A stretch of DNA of 64,000 nucleotides from Nesterenkonia alba DSM 19423 (GCF_000421745.1 NZ_ATXP01000002.1:186001-250000); one strand, 5' to 3'; shown: positions 1 through 9,474, counted from the stretch's first letter. Numbers and translations: made by a program. Notes: generated by a model not told the origin, from the letters alone.

Positions 1-105
1 GACTGTGATGCGCAGAAAATGCTCGGAGAGCCGCTGCACCCGCACAACCTCCGTGCGGTAAGCACGGGTGGCCGCACGGGTAGCGGCGGAAGTGGCCTGG
101 GCCAT
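1..105 (-). CDS. Siderophore-interacting protein (FAD-binding ferric-siderophore reductase), N-terminal part only
   Basis: Only the first 35 codons lie in the window; the gene runs off the left edge. The start ATG is at 105-103 and overlaps the stop of the upstream binding-protein gene (TGATG), so the two are translationally coupled. The visible residues (AYRTEVVRVQRLSEHFLRIT) match the beginning of the SIP/ViuB flavin-reductase fold, where the first beta strands of the FAD barrel read roughly Y-x-V-x-R-x-x-x-L-S-x-x-x-x-R-V-T. The family reduces ferric siderophores in the cytoplasm after import, which fits its place as last visible gene of a siderophore ABC operon. The identification rests on a short segment plus context. 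Confidence 0.72.
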   Translation of the reverse strand, partial: MAQATSAATRAATRAYRTEVVRVQRLSEHFLRITV

Positions 106-1163
106 CAGTCCAGGTTCTCCACGGCCTCGGCCAGCTGCGGGGTGAGTTCCTCGAGCACCAGTTCGATGCTCAGCGGACTGCCCGCGCTGAAGGCCTGCAC
201 GAGGTCGTCCTCCGGGTCCAGCAATACCGCCCGGTCCTCGGCGACGACGTCGAGTGAGCTGATGAGCGGGTCAGATGCGAGGTCTTCGAGGGTGTAGCCG
301 ATGGGGAAGAGCACGGCCACATCGGCGTCGAAGACTTCGACCTGCTCTTCGGACACATCGGCGAAGAACCCTTGGTTGGGTTCCATGTCCGCCGCGGGTC
401 CGTACATCTGGAACCCAAGCAGCTCGATGATGTCCCAGCGCATATCCCCGGAGTAGCTGAGTCCGTAGGCTTCACCGAACTTGGAGCCAGTGATGGCTTC
501 TACACCTTCGAACTCCGGGTGGGCCTGGCGGACCTCGTCGATCTGGGCCTGGGTGTCGGCCACGAGCTGTTCGCCTTCCTCGGCGAGTCCCAGGGCCTCG
601 GCGACCAGGCGGGTGTGGTCCTCCCAGCCGGGGTTGAAGTTTTCGGCCCCTTCTGGTCCGGAGACCGTGGGGGCGATGTCGTTGAGCCGGTTGTATTCGT
701 CCTCCTCATAGCCGGAGTTGACGTTGAGGATGACATCGGGCTCCAGGGACTGGATGAGTTCGTAGTCGATGTCTCCGTCACTGCGTGGGATGACATCCGG
801 GTCCCCGGTGACCAGGTCTGCAGCCCAGGGGCCCACGCCGTGGTTCTCCTCCCCGAAGCCGAGCCAATCGTGCACGGCGATGGGTTCGACCCCGAGGGCC
901 AGGGCGATTTCGGCATCCGACCACCCCAGGGCCACAACGCGCAGATCTCCGTCCTCGGGTGCGGGAATTTCCGTGGGACCGTACATGTGGTCGACGACGG
1001 CGAGCACATCCTCATCCGTCTCGGCTGAGTCCTCACCGCTCGCACCGGCGACGTCATTGGTCCCGGTGGCTTCGGCGTCGTCGTCGGTATCGCCGTTGCA
1101 GGCGGTCAGGGCCAGGGCCGCGGCAGCTACCAGCGCGGTGACAGGCAGGATCGGGGTCTTCAT
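105..1163 (-). CDS. Iron-siderophore ABC transporter substrate-binding lipoprotein
   Basis: A 352-residue extracytoplasmic receptor of the FepB/FhuD (TroA-like helical backbone) class. The start chosen is the ATG at 1163, preceded by AAGGAG; it gives a lipoprotein signal (MKTPILPVTALVAAAALALTAC, lipobox LTAC) and a gap of 47 nt after the ATPase gene. An upstream in-frame start would overlap that gene and spoil the signal peptide. The mature N-terminus carries an acidic Asp/Glu/Thr linker of about 35 residues before the folded domain, which begins near VVALGWSDAEIALALGVEP, the usual first helix-loop of this family. It lies in one operon with two FecCD permeases, the ATPase and a SIP reductase, so ferric-siderophore binding is the likely role. 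The exact ligand is not readable. Confidence 0.9.
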   Translation of the reverse strand: MKTPILPVTALVAAAALALTACNGDTDDDAEATGTNDVAGASGEDSAETDEDVLAVVDHMYGPTEIPAPEDGDLRVVALGWSDAEIALALGVEPIAVHDWLGFGEENHGVGPWAADLVTGDPDVIPRSDGDIDYELIQSLEPDVILNVNSGYEEDEYNRLNDIAPTVSGPEGAENFNPGWEDHTRLVAEALGLAEEGEQLVADTQAQIDEVRQAHPEFEGVEAITGSKFGEAYGLSYSGDMRWDIIELLGFQMYGPAADMEPNQGFFADVSEEQVEVFDADVAVLFPIGYTLEDLASDPLISSLDVVAEDRAVLLDPEDDLVQAFSAGSPLSIELVLEELTPQLAEAVENLD

Positions 1164-1210
1164 AGGGGTCTCCTTAACGTGAGGGGAAGGTGGACGGATC
1201 TGTGGTGCGA

Positions 1211-2026
1211 TCACTTGGGTGAGGCTTTGGGGATCACCAGCGGCCGGCCGGTCTCCGGGTCCTGAATGACCCGGGCGGCGACGCCGAAAACATCCTCGAC
1301 GAGGCCTGCGGTGCCGGTGGTCTCGGGGGCGCCTTGGGCGATGATCTCGCCATCGCGCATGGCCACCACGTGGGTGGCGTAGCGCAGCGCCTGGTTGAGG
1401 TCGTGGAGAACCGCCACGAGGGTGCGGCCTTCACGCTGCAGTTGGGTGCACAGTTCGAGAACTTCGATCTGGTGTGCAATGTCCAGGTAGGTGGTGGGTT
1501 CATCCAGCAACAGGATGGGGGTCTGCTGGGCCAACGCCATAGCGATCCAGGTGCGCTGCCGCTGTCCACCGGAGAGCTCATCCACCGCGCGGGTAGCCAA
1601 CTCTGTGGTGCCAGTGACCTCCAGGGCCTCACGCACGGCGGCTTCATCCTCCCGTCCCCACCGTTTGAGCAGGCTCTGGTGGGGGTGCCGCCCGCGGGAG
1701 ACCAGATCGGCCACGGTAATGCCTTCCGGGGCGACCGAGGTCTGGGGCAGCAGCCCCACCGTGCGGGCCAGCTGCTTGGTGGGCAGGGTCGTGATCGCAG
1801 CCCCGTCAAGCAGCACCTGGCCGGAGGCTGGGCGAATGAGCCGGGCAAGACTGCGTAACAACGTGGATTTACCGCAGGCGTTGGGCCCGATGATGACAGT
1901 GAAGGAACCCTCCGGAATGTGGAGGTCCAGCTCGCGGAGCACCGTGCGCTGGTCATAGCCGGCGGTGATGTTCTCAGCAGCCAGTCGGTGTTCCACAGGG
2001 GTGACAGGAGTGGCAGTCGTTGTCAT
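1211..2026 (-). CDS. Iron-siderophore ABC transporter ATP-binding protein
   Basis: A 271-residue FepC/FecE-type ATPase that powers siderophore import. Visible motifs are Walker A GPNACGKST (residues about 47-55), Q-loop LLPQTSV, signature LSGGQRQR, Walker B ILLLDEPTT and the switch histidine in VLHDLNQALRYA. The alanine in Walker A, where glycine is commoner, lies outside the critical GK[ST]. The start ATG overlaps the upstream permease stop as ATGA, so translation is coupled. Third gene of a five-gene minus-strand operon. Confidence 0.95.
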   Translation of the reverse strand: MTTTATPVTPVEHRLAAENITAGYDQRTVLRELDLHIPEGSFTVIIGPNACGKSTLLRSLARLIRPASGQVLLDGAAITTLPTKQLARTVGLLPQTSVAPEGITVADLVSRGRHPHQSLLKRWGREDEAAVREALEVTGTTELATRAVDELSGGQRQRTWIAMALAQQTPILLLDEPTTYLDIAHQIEVLELCTQLQREGRTLVAVLHDLNQALRYATHVVAMRDGEIIAQGAPETTGTAGLVEDVFGVAARVIQDPETGRPLVIPKASPK

Positions 2027-3093
2027 GAGGAGGTTCCCTTCTTCTGACCCAGGCTGATGAGCAGCCAGACGAGGTAGGCACCGCCGAGGATGAGAGTGAT
2101 GACACCCACGGGTAGATTCACAGGCATCGCGGAGGCCCGGGCGACGGCATCGGAGATCGTCAGCAGCACAGCTCCCATGGCCGCCGCCGGTAGCAATTGG
2201 ACCGACGGGGCAGCGGTCAACCGTAGGGCCAGTTGGGGTGCCACCAGGGCAATGAAGGCAATGGGCCCGGCTGCTGCAGTGACCACGGCCACCAGGAGAA
2301 TTCCGGCCGTGAACTGGACCAGGCGCACCCGTTCCAGTCGGATGCCAAGTCCCGCGGCGGCGTCGTCGCCCATCTCCATCAGACGCATGTCCTGAGCGTG
2401 CCCAAGCATTACCGGCAGGCAGATCACGGTGATCGCCAACAGAGGGAGCACATGCGCCCAGGTGATGTCATTGACCGACCCTGCACCCCAGGTGGCCACC
2501 GCCATGGCGGCCTCTAAGTCCAGCATGGTGACCAGGTAGGTGTTGAAGGAACCTAAAAAGATGCTCACCCCGATACCGACCAGGATGATCCGCAGGCCGG
2601 AGACTCCCCGTTTCCACGCCAAGAGGTAGACCAGGGTTCCGGTGCCGAGTCCCCCGAGGATCGCCCCCACTGGAGTGGCCCACATCCCGGTGGCCCCGGC
2701 AGCGGCGACCAGCAGCGCCCCGGTATAGGCCCCGGTGGAGAATCCGATGATGTCTGGACTCCCTAAGGGGTTGCGGGTCTGGGATTGGAAGACCGCCCCG
2801 GCTAAGGCCAGGGCCGCACCGCCGAGCAGGGTGAACACCACCCGCGGGGCCCGCCATTGACGCACCACCCGGGTGGTGCCCTCATCCGCCTGGCCGAGCA
2901 ACGCGTCCAGCGTCTCAGCGGCGGTAATGCTGGCCGAGCCGCTGACCATGTTCCACCAGGCCACTACGGCGGCGGCGATCAGCAAGCCCAGGGTGACCAG
3001 TACCGCCCGGGTATTGAGCCAGCCACTGAACCCTCGGACGCGGACCGGTCGGGTACCGGGGCGGAAGAGCGCAGCGGTGGTCGGTACGCTCAT
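2023..3093 (-). CDS. Iron-siderophore ABC transporter permease (FecCD family)
   Basis: A 356-residue polytopic membrane protein of the BtuC/FecCD fold. Diagnostic segments are the RAPRVVFTLLGGAALALAG stretch, the QSQTRNPLGSPDIIG loop, and the coupling-helix region around LGIRLERVRLVQF followed by AAGPIAFIALVAPQLALRL. I chose the ATG at 3093, which overlaps the preceding permease stop (ATGA). The longer upstream reading runs through that gene. Pairs with the next permease to form a heterodimeric channel. Confidence 0.93.
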   Translation of the reverse strand: MSVPTTAALFRPGTRPVRVRGFSGWLNTRAVLVTLGLLIAAAVVAWWNMVSGSASITAAETLDALLGQADEGTTRVVRQWRAPRVVFTLLGGAALALAGAVFQSQTRNPLGSPDIIGFSTGAYTGALLVAAAGATGMWATPVGAILGGLGTGTLVYLLAWKRGVSGLRIILVGIGVSIFLGSFNTYLVTMLDLEAAMAVATWGAGSVNDITWAHVLPLLAITVICLPVMLGHAQDMRLMEMGDDAAAGLGIRLERVRLVQFTAGILLVAVVTAAAGPIAFIALVAPQLALRLTAAPSVQLLPAAAMGAVLLTISDAVARASAMPVNLPVGVITLILGGAYLVWLLISLGQKKGTSS

Positions 3094-4169
3094 AGGTTCT
3101 TCACCGCCTTGCGACGGGTCAGCCAGATCAACACCGGGGCGCCGAGGAAGGCGGTCACCACACCGGCAGGCAGTTCGGCGGTGACGATGATCCGGCCGAG
3201 GATGTCGGCGGTGAGCAGCAGGATCGGCGCAGCCAGCACGCTGACGGGGATGAGCCACCGGTGGTCGGGGCCGAAGAGCATCCGCAACGCGTGCGGCACC
3301 ATCAGCCCGATGAAGGAGACGGGGCCGGCGGCAGCTGTGGCGGCCCCGCACAGCAGGGTGACCGCCGCGAGACCCACCAAACGGGTCAGGCCGGGGCGAG
3401 CTCCCAAGGCGACGGCGGCGTCGTCGCCGAGGGACAAAGCGTTCAGTGCCCGCGGCAGCGCCAGGGCGATGAGCAGACCCGCAGCCAGAAACGGAAGGAC
3501 GGCGGTGACTTCGGTGAAACCACGACCCTGCAGGGAGCCGGCGGACCAGAACCGGACTTGGTCGAAGACCTCGGGCATCGCCAGTGTCACTGCGAAACTC
3601 ACACCGGAGAGCACTGCCCCGATGGCGACCCCGGTGAGGACGAGTTTGGCGGGGCTACCGGCCATTGCCCCGCTGGTGCCGATGATGTAAACCGCCACAG
3701 CGGTCACCAGCGCTCCGACGACCGCCAACCACACATGGGAGGCCCCGACGGTGACACCTAGGACTGCTGAGCCGAAGACCACCGCGGTGTAGGCACCGGC
3801 GTTGACCCCCAGCAGCCCGGGGTCGGCCAAGGGATTGCGGGTCATCGCCTGCATGAGCACCCCCGCGGCCCCGAGCCCGGCGCCGACCAGCACCGCCAGG
3901 AGGGTTCGTGGCAGACGGCGTTCGATGATGAGCAGCTCGGTGGTGTCCGGATCGGTGAGTCCGTCGGTGGCCCATTGGCTCAGTGTGCTCAGCACTCGGG
4001 CGGCGGGGATATCACCGGAGCCGGTCAGCAGGCTGGCTACACACAGCACGGCCAACAGGAGCATTCCGCTGAGCACGACGCCGACCTGCTGCCGGCTGCC
4101 GGATCGTGGGGTGCCAGATCTCTTCGGTGGGGCCGAAGGCAGCCGGTGCTGCGCGATCTCGGTGGTCAC
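3090..4169 (-). CDS. Iron-siderophore ABC transporter permease (FecCD family), first gene of operon
   Basis: A 359-residue FecCD permease, the first gene of the siderophore operon. It has about ten hydrophobic segments, the ERRLPRTLLAVLVGAGLGAAG segment, the QAMTRNPLADPGLLG loop, and AAGPVSFIGLMVPHALRML near the C-terminal coupling helix, all typical of the family. About 25 residues of basic, Ser/Pro-containing cytoplasmic N-terminus precede the first TM helix. Its sequence is clearly related to the next permease, so the two form a heterodimer. The upstream region carries a good promoter with an AGGTagACCT inverted repeat over the -10. Confidence 0.93.
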   Translation of the reverse strand: MTTEIAQHRLPSAPPKRSGTPRSGSRQQVGVVLSGMLLLAVLCVASLLTGSGDIPAARVLSTLSQWATDGLTDPDTTELLIIERRLPRTLLAVLVGAGLGAAGVLMQAMTRNPLADPGLLGVNAGAYTAVVFGSAVLGVTVGASHVWLAVVGALVTAVAVYIIGTSGAMAGSPAKLVLTGVAIGAVLSGVSFAVTLAMPEVFDQVRFWSAGSLQGRGFTEVTAVLPFLAAGLLIALALPRALNALSLGDDAAVALGARPGLTRLVGLAAVTLLCGAATAAAGPVSFIGLMVPHALRMLFGPDHRWLIPVSVLAAPILLLTADILGRIIVTAELPAGVVTAFLGAPVLIWLTRRKAVKNL

Positions 4170-4245
4170 GGGCGTATCCCCTTACGGAACAGCTCTACAG
4201 CGCGATTACCTCACGCAGGGCTGACTGAATATTAACGACCTCCAT

Positions 4246-4274
4246 AAGGTAGACCTATCCGAGGCAAAGCGCAA
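4246..4274 (-). promoter_or_regulatory. Predicted promoter and operator of the siderophore operon
   Basis: On the minus strand TTGCGC (4274-4269) and TACCTT (4251-4246) are separated by 17 nt, a good sigma-70-type promoter about 80 nt before the first permease. A perfect inverted repeat AGGT-AG-ACCT (4247-4256) overlaps the -10. It is shorter than the DtxR/IdeR consensus, so the regulator is uncertain; iron control is inferred only from the genes. Confidence 0.45.
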
Positions 4275-4298
4275 TCGGGAACCCCTGTGTGGCGATTC

Positions 4299-5768
4299 CT
4301 ACACCAGAGTGCTGTGGGTGATCCGACCGGCTAGCAGTGTGAGGGCGACCGGCATGCTCCGTAGCTGATCCTCGGGGCAGCTCAGTGGGTCGGCCTCAAT
4401 GAGGATGAGGTCGGCCTCGTCACCTTCCTGCAAGGTGGTTCGCCCGCCGGTGCTGGCTGCCAGGGCGGTGTGGCGATCCAGACGCTGTTCGGGGTGCCAG
4501 GACTCACGTCCGTCCCGGCTGCGGATCACAGCAGCGGCGATCTGTATCCACGGATCCAGTGGTGAGACCGGCGCGTCGGAACCAAACCTCAGGGTAACCG
4601 CCGCATCGCGGAGGCGCGCCAAGGGGAAGGCCCGGTGGGTACGGCCGGGCCAGTAAGCCTCGGCGACGTCTCGATCGTCCATGGCGTGTTCAGGCTGCAC
4701 ACTGGCGGTCACCCCCAGCTGTGCGAACCGTGGGGCATCCTCCCTCCGCAGTAATTGGGCATGTTCCACACTGCCCCCAGCGGAGGTGGCGGCGAAGGCA
4801 TCGAGCACCTCGGCGTTGGCCCGGTCACCGATCGCATGGATAGCCACCTCGATCCCGGCGACTGTGGCGCGTTCCATCAGTGCCCGCACCTGCTGGGGCG
4901 GCACTGTGGGTCCGCCGCAGGCCTGTGGATCCGCTGGGTCCAGGCCAGCGTAGGGCTCGTCGCACCAGGCGGTGCGGGTGTTCAGCGACCCGTCGGAGAT
5001 CACCTTCAGTGGCCCGACGGTGACTCCTCCGGTCAGCACGTCTCCGGTACGCCGCCCGGCACTGATCGCTTCGGTGAGAAATTGCGGCCAGATGGCGGCC
5101 CGGACCCGCAGCAGGTCGACTCCCCCACGCCACCGCTGGGGCCACTGGGTGAGGTTCTCCGCGTTTTCAAAGTCCACGACGCCGACCACTCCCCTAGCTG
5201 CCGCGGCGCGCTCGGTCTGCACGTAGTCGGCCAGGGTGAGGTCCTCCACACTGCCGAATCGGTCCATCACGGCGAAGGAGGCGGCCTCCCGCAGCACCCC
5301 GGAGGGGTCGGTCTGCACTCCGGCGAGTCGCTGGGCAGCGGTGTTGAGCCACATGCAGTGCAAGTCTGCGGCAATGAGCGCAACCGGAATGTCCCCACTG
5401 ACGGCGTCCAGGGCGGCCAGGCTGGGTTGGTCGGGCCACAGCCCGTCACGGAAGCCAAAACCCACCAGCCGCCGCGAGTCAGTGCGAAGACTTCTCTGCA
5501 CCACGCTGAGTACCTCAGCGGCACTGCTGGTGGTTGTTAAGTCCACTCGTTGGCGGCGAATCACCCACTGAGTGAAGTGCACATGGTGATCCCACATCCC
5601 CGGCAACATCCACCGGCCATCGGCATCTAGGGTGCGCCCTGCTTCGCCTCGGATCGTCCCGGCTGGGCTCATGCGCTCTATTCGGCCGCCGGTGATAAGC
5701 ACATCCACTGCATGCCCGGCCCCGGGGACCCGGGTGTTCTTCACCACGATCGCATCACGGGGACTCAT
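4299..5768 (-). CDS. Amidohydrolase family protein (YtcJ-like metal-dependent hydrolase)
   Basis: A 489-residue member of the amidohydrolase-3 (YtcJ/exoenzyme regulatory AepA-like) group. The N-terminal beta-sandwich region (DVLITGGRIERMSPAGTI) is followed by the metal-binding H-x-H motif in MWDHHVHF, later histidines in VAIHAIGDRAN and SVEHAQLL, and the conserved aspartate in RFGSDAPVSPLDPW near the C-terminus. These are the expected ligands and catalytic residues of the TIM-barrel. Substrates in this group are poorly known, commonly cyclic or N-acyl amides, so no specific reaction is assigned. No signal peptide, hence cytosolic. It sits 50 bp from putA on the same strand and might be read separately. 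Confidence 0.85.
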   Translation of the reverse strand: MSPRDAIVVKNTRVPGAGHAVDVLITGGRIERMSPAGTIRGEAGRTLDADGRWMLPGMWDHHVHFTQWVIRRQRVDLTTTSSAAEVLSVVQRSLRTDSRRLVGFGFRDGLWPDQPSLAALDAVSGDIPVALIAADLHCMWLNTAAQRLAGVQTDPSGVLREAASFAVMDRFGSVEDLTLADYVQTERAAAARGVVGVVDFENAENLTQWPQRWRGGVDLLRVRAAIWPQFLTEAISAGRRTGDVLTGGVTVGPLKVISDGSLNTRTAWCDEPYAGLDPADPQACGGPTVPPQQVRALMERATVAGIEVAIHAIGDRANAEVLDAFAATSAGGSVEHAQLLRREDAPRFAQLGVTASVQPEHAMDDRDVAEAYWPGRTHRAFPLARLRDAAVTLRFGSDAPVSPLDPWIQIAAAVIRSRDGRESWHPEQRLDRHTALAASTGGRTTLQEGDEADLILIEADPLSCPEDQLRSMPVALTLLAGRITHSTLV

Positions 5769-5818
5769 ATGGGCACCACTTCATCAGAACTGGGCAGAAT
5801 GAGCTAAAGCAGCTCGAG

Positions 5819-8800
5819 CTAGTAGGTGCCTTTGAGCCGCTGGGCAAGGTCGTGGAAGCGGCGAGACGGGTTGCCGAAGCGGTGCAAGGTCATGGATACG
5901 GCCTGTTCTTTCACCCAGTGGCGCAGTTCGACCCGACCGGAGGCGGTCACCGGGTCATCGAGGAGTGCGACCTCCGGGCGGGCCGCGATCTGCTCGAAGA
6001 CGTCCTCGGTGACAGTACCCACCGCACGCACCCGCACTCCCACGCCGCGGTCTAGCTTGCCGCGGGCCAGTGCTGCGGCGAAGTCCGATTCGGATTCGTT
6101 CTTCTCCACGCCGATGGAGAGCACCTTGGCTGCGGTCTTGACCGCCTTCTTGGTGGCACGCTCGGCCTTCTTCTCCAGGGAGATCTCCACCGGCGAACCC
6201 GCCGCGGCTGCTGCGGCGAGGACTCGGAGCACATGGTGAGGTTCGGCGTCGTGGGCGATGCGCAGCACCACCGATTCCGGCAAGTACCGGAAGATATTGG
6301 CCTCTGCGGAGATCCCAGTGTGGTCCTTGGCCACACCGAACTCATCGTTCCAGGCGCGGGCATCGTCGGCGACGGCGATCTGCAGCCACTTCAGATCCTC
6401 TGCTGTGAGCAGCTGCTCACCTTCGACGGCCTGCAGCAGCTCGGCGACTGTTGAGTTGGTCGTCTCCGGCGGCGGAGTACGGCCGGTGTCGGCGTCGTCC
6501 TCCCAGGTGCCAAAAAGCATCACGTAGTTGGGGCCACCGGCCTTGGAGCCCAGCCCCACGGAGGATTTCTTCCATCCGCCGAAGGATTGCCGTTGCACGA
6601 TGGCACCGGTGATACCCCGGTTGACGTAGGCGTTGCCGACCTCAACCTGGTCCAGCCACTGTTCGACCTCTGCGGTTTCCAAGGAGTGGATGCCCCCGGT
6701 GAGCCCGTAGTCCACCTGGTTCTGCAGGCTGATGGCCTCGTCGAGGTTCTTCGCCTCCATCAAACCCAGCACGGGTCCGAATACTTCGGTGAGGTGGAAG
6801 AAACTACCGGGTTTGACCCCGGTCTTAATGCCGGGGCTCCAGAGTTTGCCGGTGTCATCGAGCTGCTTGGGCTCCAGCAGCCACTTCTCTCCTGGTTCCA
6901 GGCTGGTCAGGGCCCGGTGCAGCTTCTCCGAGGGGTCCTCGGTCAGTGGTCCGACTGTGGCCGAGAGGTTGGTGGGCCAGTCGACCACCAGGGAGCTGGC
7001 GGCGTCGATGAGCTGGCGGCGGAACCGCTCCGAGCGGTACACGCTGCCGACCAGAATGCCCAGGGAAGCGGCCGAACACTTCTGTCCGGCGTGGCCGAAA
7101 GCAGAGTAGACCAGGTCGGCCACTGCCAGATCCCGGTCGGCCGCGGGGGTGACGATCAGGGCGTTCTTCCCTGAGGTCTCGGCGTTGATGTTCAAGGTCG
7201 GCTTCCAGGAGCGGAACAGCGCGGCGGTCTCCGAGGCGCCGGTGAGGATGACTCGGTCGACGCCGTCGTGGGTGACCAGTTTCTTCCCCGCCTCCCCCTC
7301 AAAGGGGTAGACCCCGTGGAGCACCTCTCGGGGCACTCCAGCGTCCCAGAGGCACTCCAGCAGTGCCATAGAGCAGTGGGGGGTGGGGTTGGAGGGTTTG
7401 TGAATGACCGCGGCCCCGGCCGCCAGGGCCGCCACCGTCCCACCGAAGGGAATGGCTAGGGGGAAGTTCCATGGCGGGGTGATGAGGGCCAGCTTGTCCG
7501 GGGTGAAGCGAGCATGCCGGACGTGCTCAAGCTTCAATGCGCTATGGGCGTAGTAGCGGGCGAAGTCGATGGCCTCGGAGACTTCCGGGTCGGTCTGGGC
7601 AATGGATTTGCCCACCTCTGCTGCGGCGAGGGCGATGAGCCGGCCTCGCCGGGCGGCCATGATGTCAGCTGCCGCGTAGAGGATCCGGGCACGTTCCTCC
7701 GCTGGCCGCGCGGCCCATTCAGCCGCGGCCTGGCGGGCTCCGGCGACCAGCGGGTCGATGTCCTCAGCGGTGATCGTCGGCGGCACCGGCTGGCTTTGCA
7801 ACCACCCTTCGGTGGCGGCCAGCTCAGTGATGTGCTCGGCCCACCGCTGGTTGGCCTCCAGTGCTGGGTTGGTGTCAGGTTCGTTGGCGAACTCCGGTAA
7901 AGCCCCGGTGCTGCGGTCGGGCAGCGGCTGGTGCTCTTCGGCGAGACGATCCTGGGTGTGCTGCGGCCGGGGCGGGGTGTGTCCTTCCACTTCGAGGCGA
8001 CGCGTGAGGGTTTCCACCGAGGCGCGGAAGCGGCCTTCTTCTCGCCGGAAGACATCGGAGCCTGGGTAGAGGTCGAAGATACCGGACATGAAGTTCTCGC
8101 TGGCGGCGTTTTCCTCAAGTCGGCGTACCAGATACGAGATGGCGACGTCGAACTCTTCGGGACGCACAGCGGGCACGTAGAGCAGCAGCTGTCCGACGTC
8201 TTGCCGCACCGCGACCTGTTGCTCAGCGGCCATGCCCTGCAGCATCTCGAACTCGAGTCGGTCTGCGCCTTCGGTGTTGTGGACCCCGCGCTTCAGACCC
8301 AGCAGATGAGCGAAGGCAATGTCGAAGAGGTTGTGACCGGCTACGCCGAGCCGGACTCCGCGCATCCGTTCAGGGGTGAGCAGCCAGTGCAGCACCAGTT
8401 TGTAGTTCGCGTCGGTGGCCTCTTTGGACTCGCAGGTCACCCGGGGCCAGTCGTGGATCTCGGCGTGGACGCTCTCCATGGCCAGGTTGGCCCCTTTGAC
8501 CAGCCGGATCTTGATCCCCGCGCCGCCGGCGTCGACCCGCTCATTAGCGAACTCCGTCAGCTCCATCACCGAGGCGAGTGCATCCGGCAGGTAGGCCTGG
8601 ATGACAATCCCGGCTTCGTAGTTCTTCATCTGCGGCATGGCCAACAGGCGTTTGAACACCGCGATGGTCAGCCGCAGGTCCTGGTACTCCTCCATGTCCA
8701 GGTTGATGAACTTCGAGCCCACCGGGGCTGTGGCGGCCTCGGTGTAGAGCGGGATGAGCCGTTCCACCACGTAGTTAACCGTCTCCTCGAAGCCCCACAT

Positions 8801-9376
8801 CGAAATCTGGCTAGCGATGGAGGAGACCTTGATGGAGACGTAGTCGACGTCGTCGCGACGCAACAACCGGACCGTGTCCTCGAGGTGTTTGGCAGCCTCC
8901 TCTTCACCGAGGACGGCTTCGCCGAGCAGGTTGATGTTCAGCCGGTTGCCCTGCTGTTTAATCTTCGCCACGGCTTTGCCGAATTGTTTGTCGCGGGCAT
9001 CGACCACCATGTGGCCCACCATCGAACGCATGCGTTTCCGGGCGGCGGGGACGACGACGTCGGGCAATAACTTGCCCAGGGCGGAACCGGCGTTGATCTG
9101 GGCGAGATCCAGAGCATCCAGGGTGTCGGGGGCGAGTTCGCCGAGTTCCTTGAGCGCCCCGGCGGCGGCTTTGGTGTCCTCAGTGCGGATCACCCGATCC
9201 ACGAAACCGACGGTGAAATCCAGGCCCGTGGGGTGAGCGAGCACTGCGGAGAGCCGCTGGGCGGAGGCGTGGGGCTTCACTCCGGCACGCTGGGTCTCCT
9301 CCAGCCAGTGGGCGACTTTCTCTACGGCCTGGTCGGTGAGCTGGTCGAGTTCCTGGCGTGCGGCGATGGCAACCAT
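5819..9376 (-). CDS. putA: Bifunctional proline dehydrogenase / L-glutamate gamma-semialdehyde dehydrogenase (PutA)
   Basis: An 1185-residue enzyme oxidising proline to glutamate in two steps. The FAD-dependent ProDH barrel covers about residues 60-460 (includes the INLDMEEYQDLRLT and IRLVKGAN segments). The ALDH domain spans roughly 530-1010, with LITPPWNFP near residue 635 and the catalytic cysteine in AGHAGQKCSAASLG-like context (HAGQKCSA) near 765. A C-terminal ALDH-like tail of about 170 residues ends with HWVKEQAVSMTLHRFGNPSRR. There is no N-terminal ribbon-helix-helix domain, so it is not self-regulating as in E. coli. The start is the ATG at 9376, behind GAGGGGA; the longer reading into 9466 would cover the promoter/operator. 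A divergent regulator lies next door. Confidence 0.95.
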   Translation of the reverse strand: MVAIAARQELDQLTDQAVEKVAHWLEETQRAGVKPHASAQRLSAVLAHPTGLDFTVGFVDRVIRTEDTKAAAGALKELGELAPDTLDALDLAQINAGSALGKLLPDVVVPAARKRMRSMVGHMVVDARDKQFGKAVAKIKQQGNRLNINLLGEAVLGEEEAAKHLEDTVRLLRRDDVDYVSIKVSSIASQISMWGFEETVNYVVERLIPLYTEAATAPVGSKFINLDMEEYQDLRLTIAVFKRLLAMPQMKNYEAGIVIQAYLPDALASVMELTEFANERVDAGGAGIKIRLVKGANLAMESVHAEIHDWPRVTCESKEATDANYKLVLHWLLTPERMRGVRLGVAGHNLFDIAFAHLLGLKRGVHNTEGADRLEFEMLQGMAAEQQVAVRQDVGQLLLYVPAVRPEEFDVAISYLVRRLEENAASENFMSGIFDLYPGSDVFRREEGRFRASVETLTRRLEVEGHTPPRPQHTQDRLAEEHQPLPDRSTGALPEFANEPDTNPALEANQRWAEHITELAATEGWLQSQPVPPTITAEDIDPLVAGARQAAAEWAARPAEERARILYAAADIMAARRGRLIALAAAEVGKSIAQTDPEVSEAIDFARYYAHSALKLEHVRHARFTPDKLALITPPWNFPLAIPFGGTVAALAAGAAVIHKPSNPTPHCSMALLECLWDAGVPREVLHGVYPFEGEAGKKLVTHDGVDRVILTGASETAALFRSWKPTLNINAETSGKNALIVTPAADRDLAVADLVYSAFGHAGQKCSAASLGILVGSVYRSERFRRQLIDAASSLVVDWPTNLSATVGPLTEDPSEKLHRALTSLEPGEKWLLEPKQLDDTGKLWSPGIKTGVKPGSFFHLTEVFGPVLGLMEAKNLDEAISLQNQVDYGLTGGIHSLETAEVEQWLDQVEVGNAYVNRGITGAIVQRQSFGGWKKSSVGLGSKAGGPNYVMLFGTWEDDADTGRTPPPETTNSTVAELLQAVEGEQLLTAEDLKWLQIAVADDARAWNDEFGVAKDHTGISAEANIFRYLPESVVLRIAHDAEPHHVLRVLAAAAAAGSPVEISLEKKAERATKKAVKTAAKVLSIGVEKNESESDFAAALARGKLDRGVGVRVRAVGTVTEDVFEQIAARPEVALLDDPVTASGRVELRHWVKEQAVSMTLHRFGNPSRRFHDLAQRLKGTY

Positions 9377-9456
9377 GTGGTGATCCCCTCGGACGGTCGG
9401 TGGCAACAGTTGGTCCCAGTGAACCGCCCCCGGAGCGGGAACGAAACCCCTCCAGC

Positions 9457-9474
9457 ACAGTGACATGACACTGT
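9457..9474. promoter_or_regulatory. 18-bp palindromic operator between putA and its divergent regulator
   Basis: ACAGTGACATGACACTGT is an inverted repeat with perfect 6-bp arms (ACAGTG/CACTGT); 16 of its 18 positions are symmetric. It lies about 80 bp upstream of the putA start and just upstream of the regulator -10 (GACAAT, 9491-9496), well placed to control both genes. The adjacent GntR/FCD regulator is the obvious candidate ligand. A 16/18 copy occurs upstream of the rpf gene at 46594-46611. Confidence 0.6.

Noticed and set aside
3261-3761. Long opposite-strand ORFs over the siderophore permeases, putA, copA and MMPL genes
   Set aside because: High-GC shadow frames: no domains, no ribosome sites, low-complexity composition.
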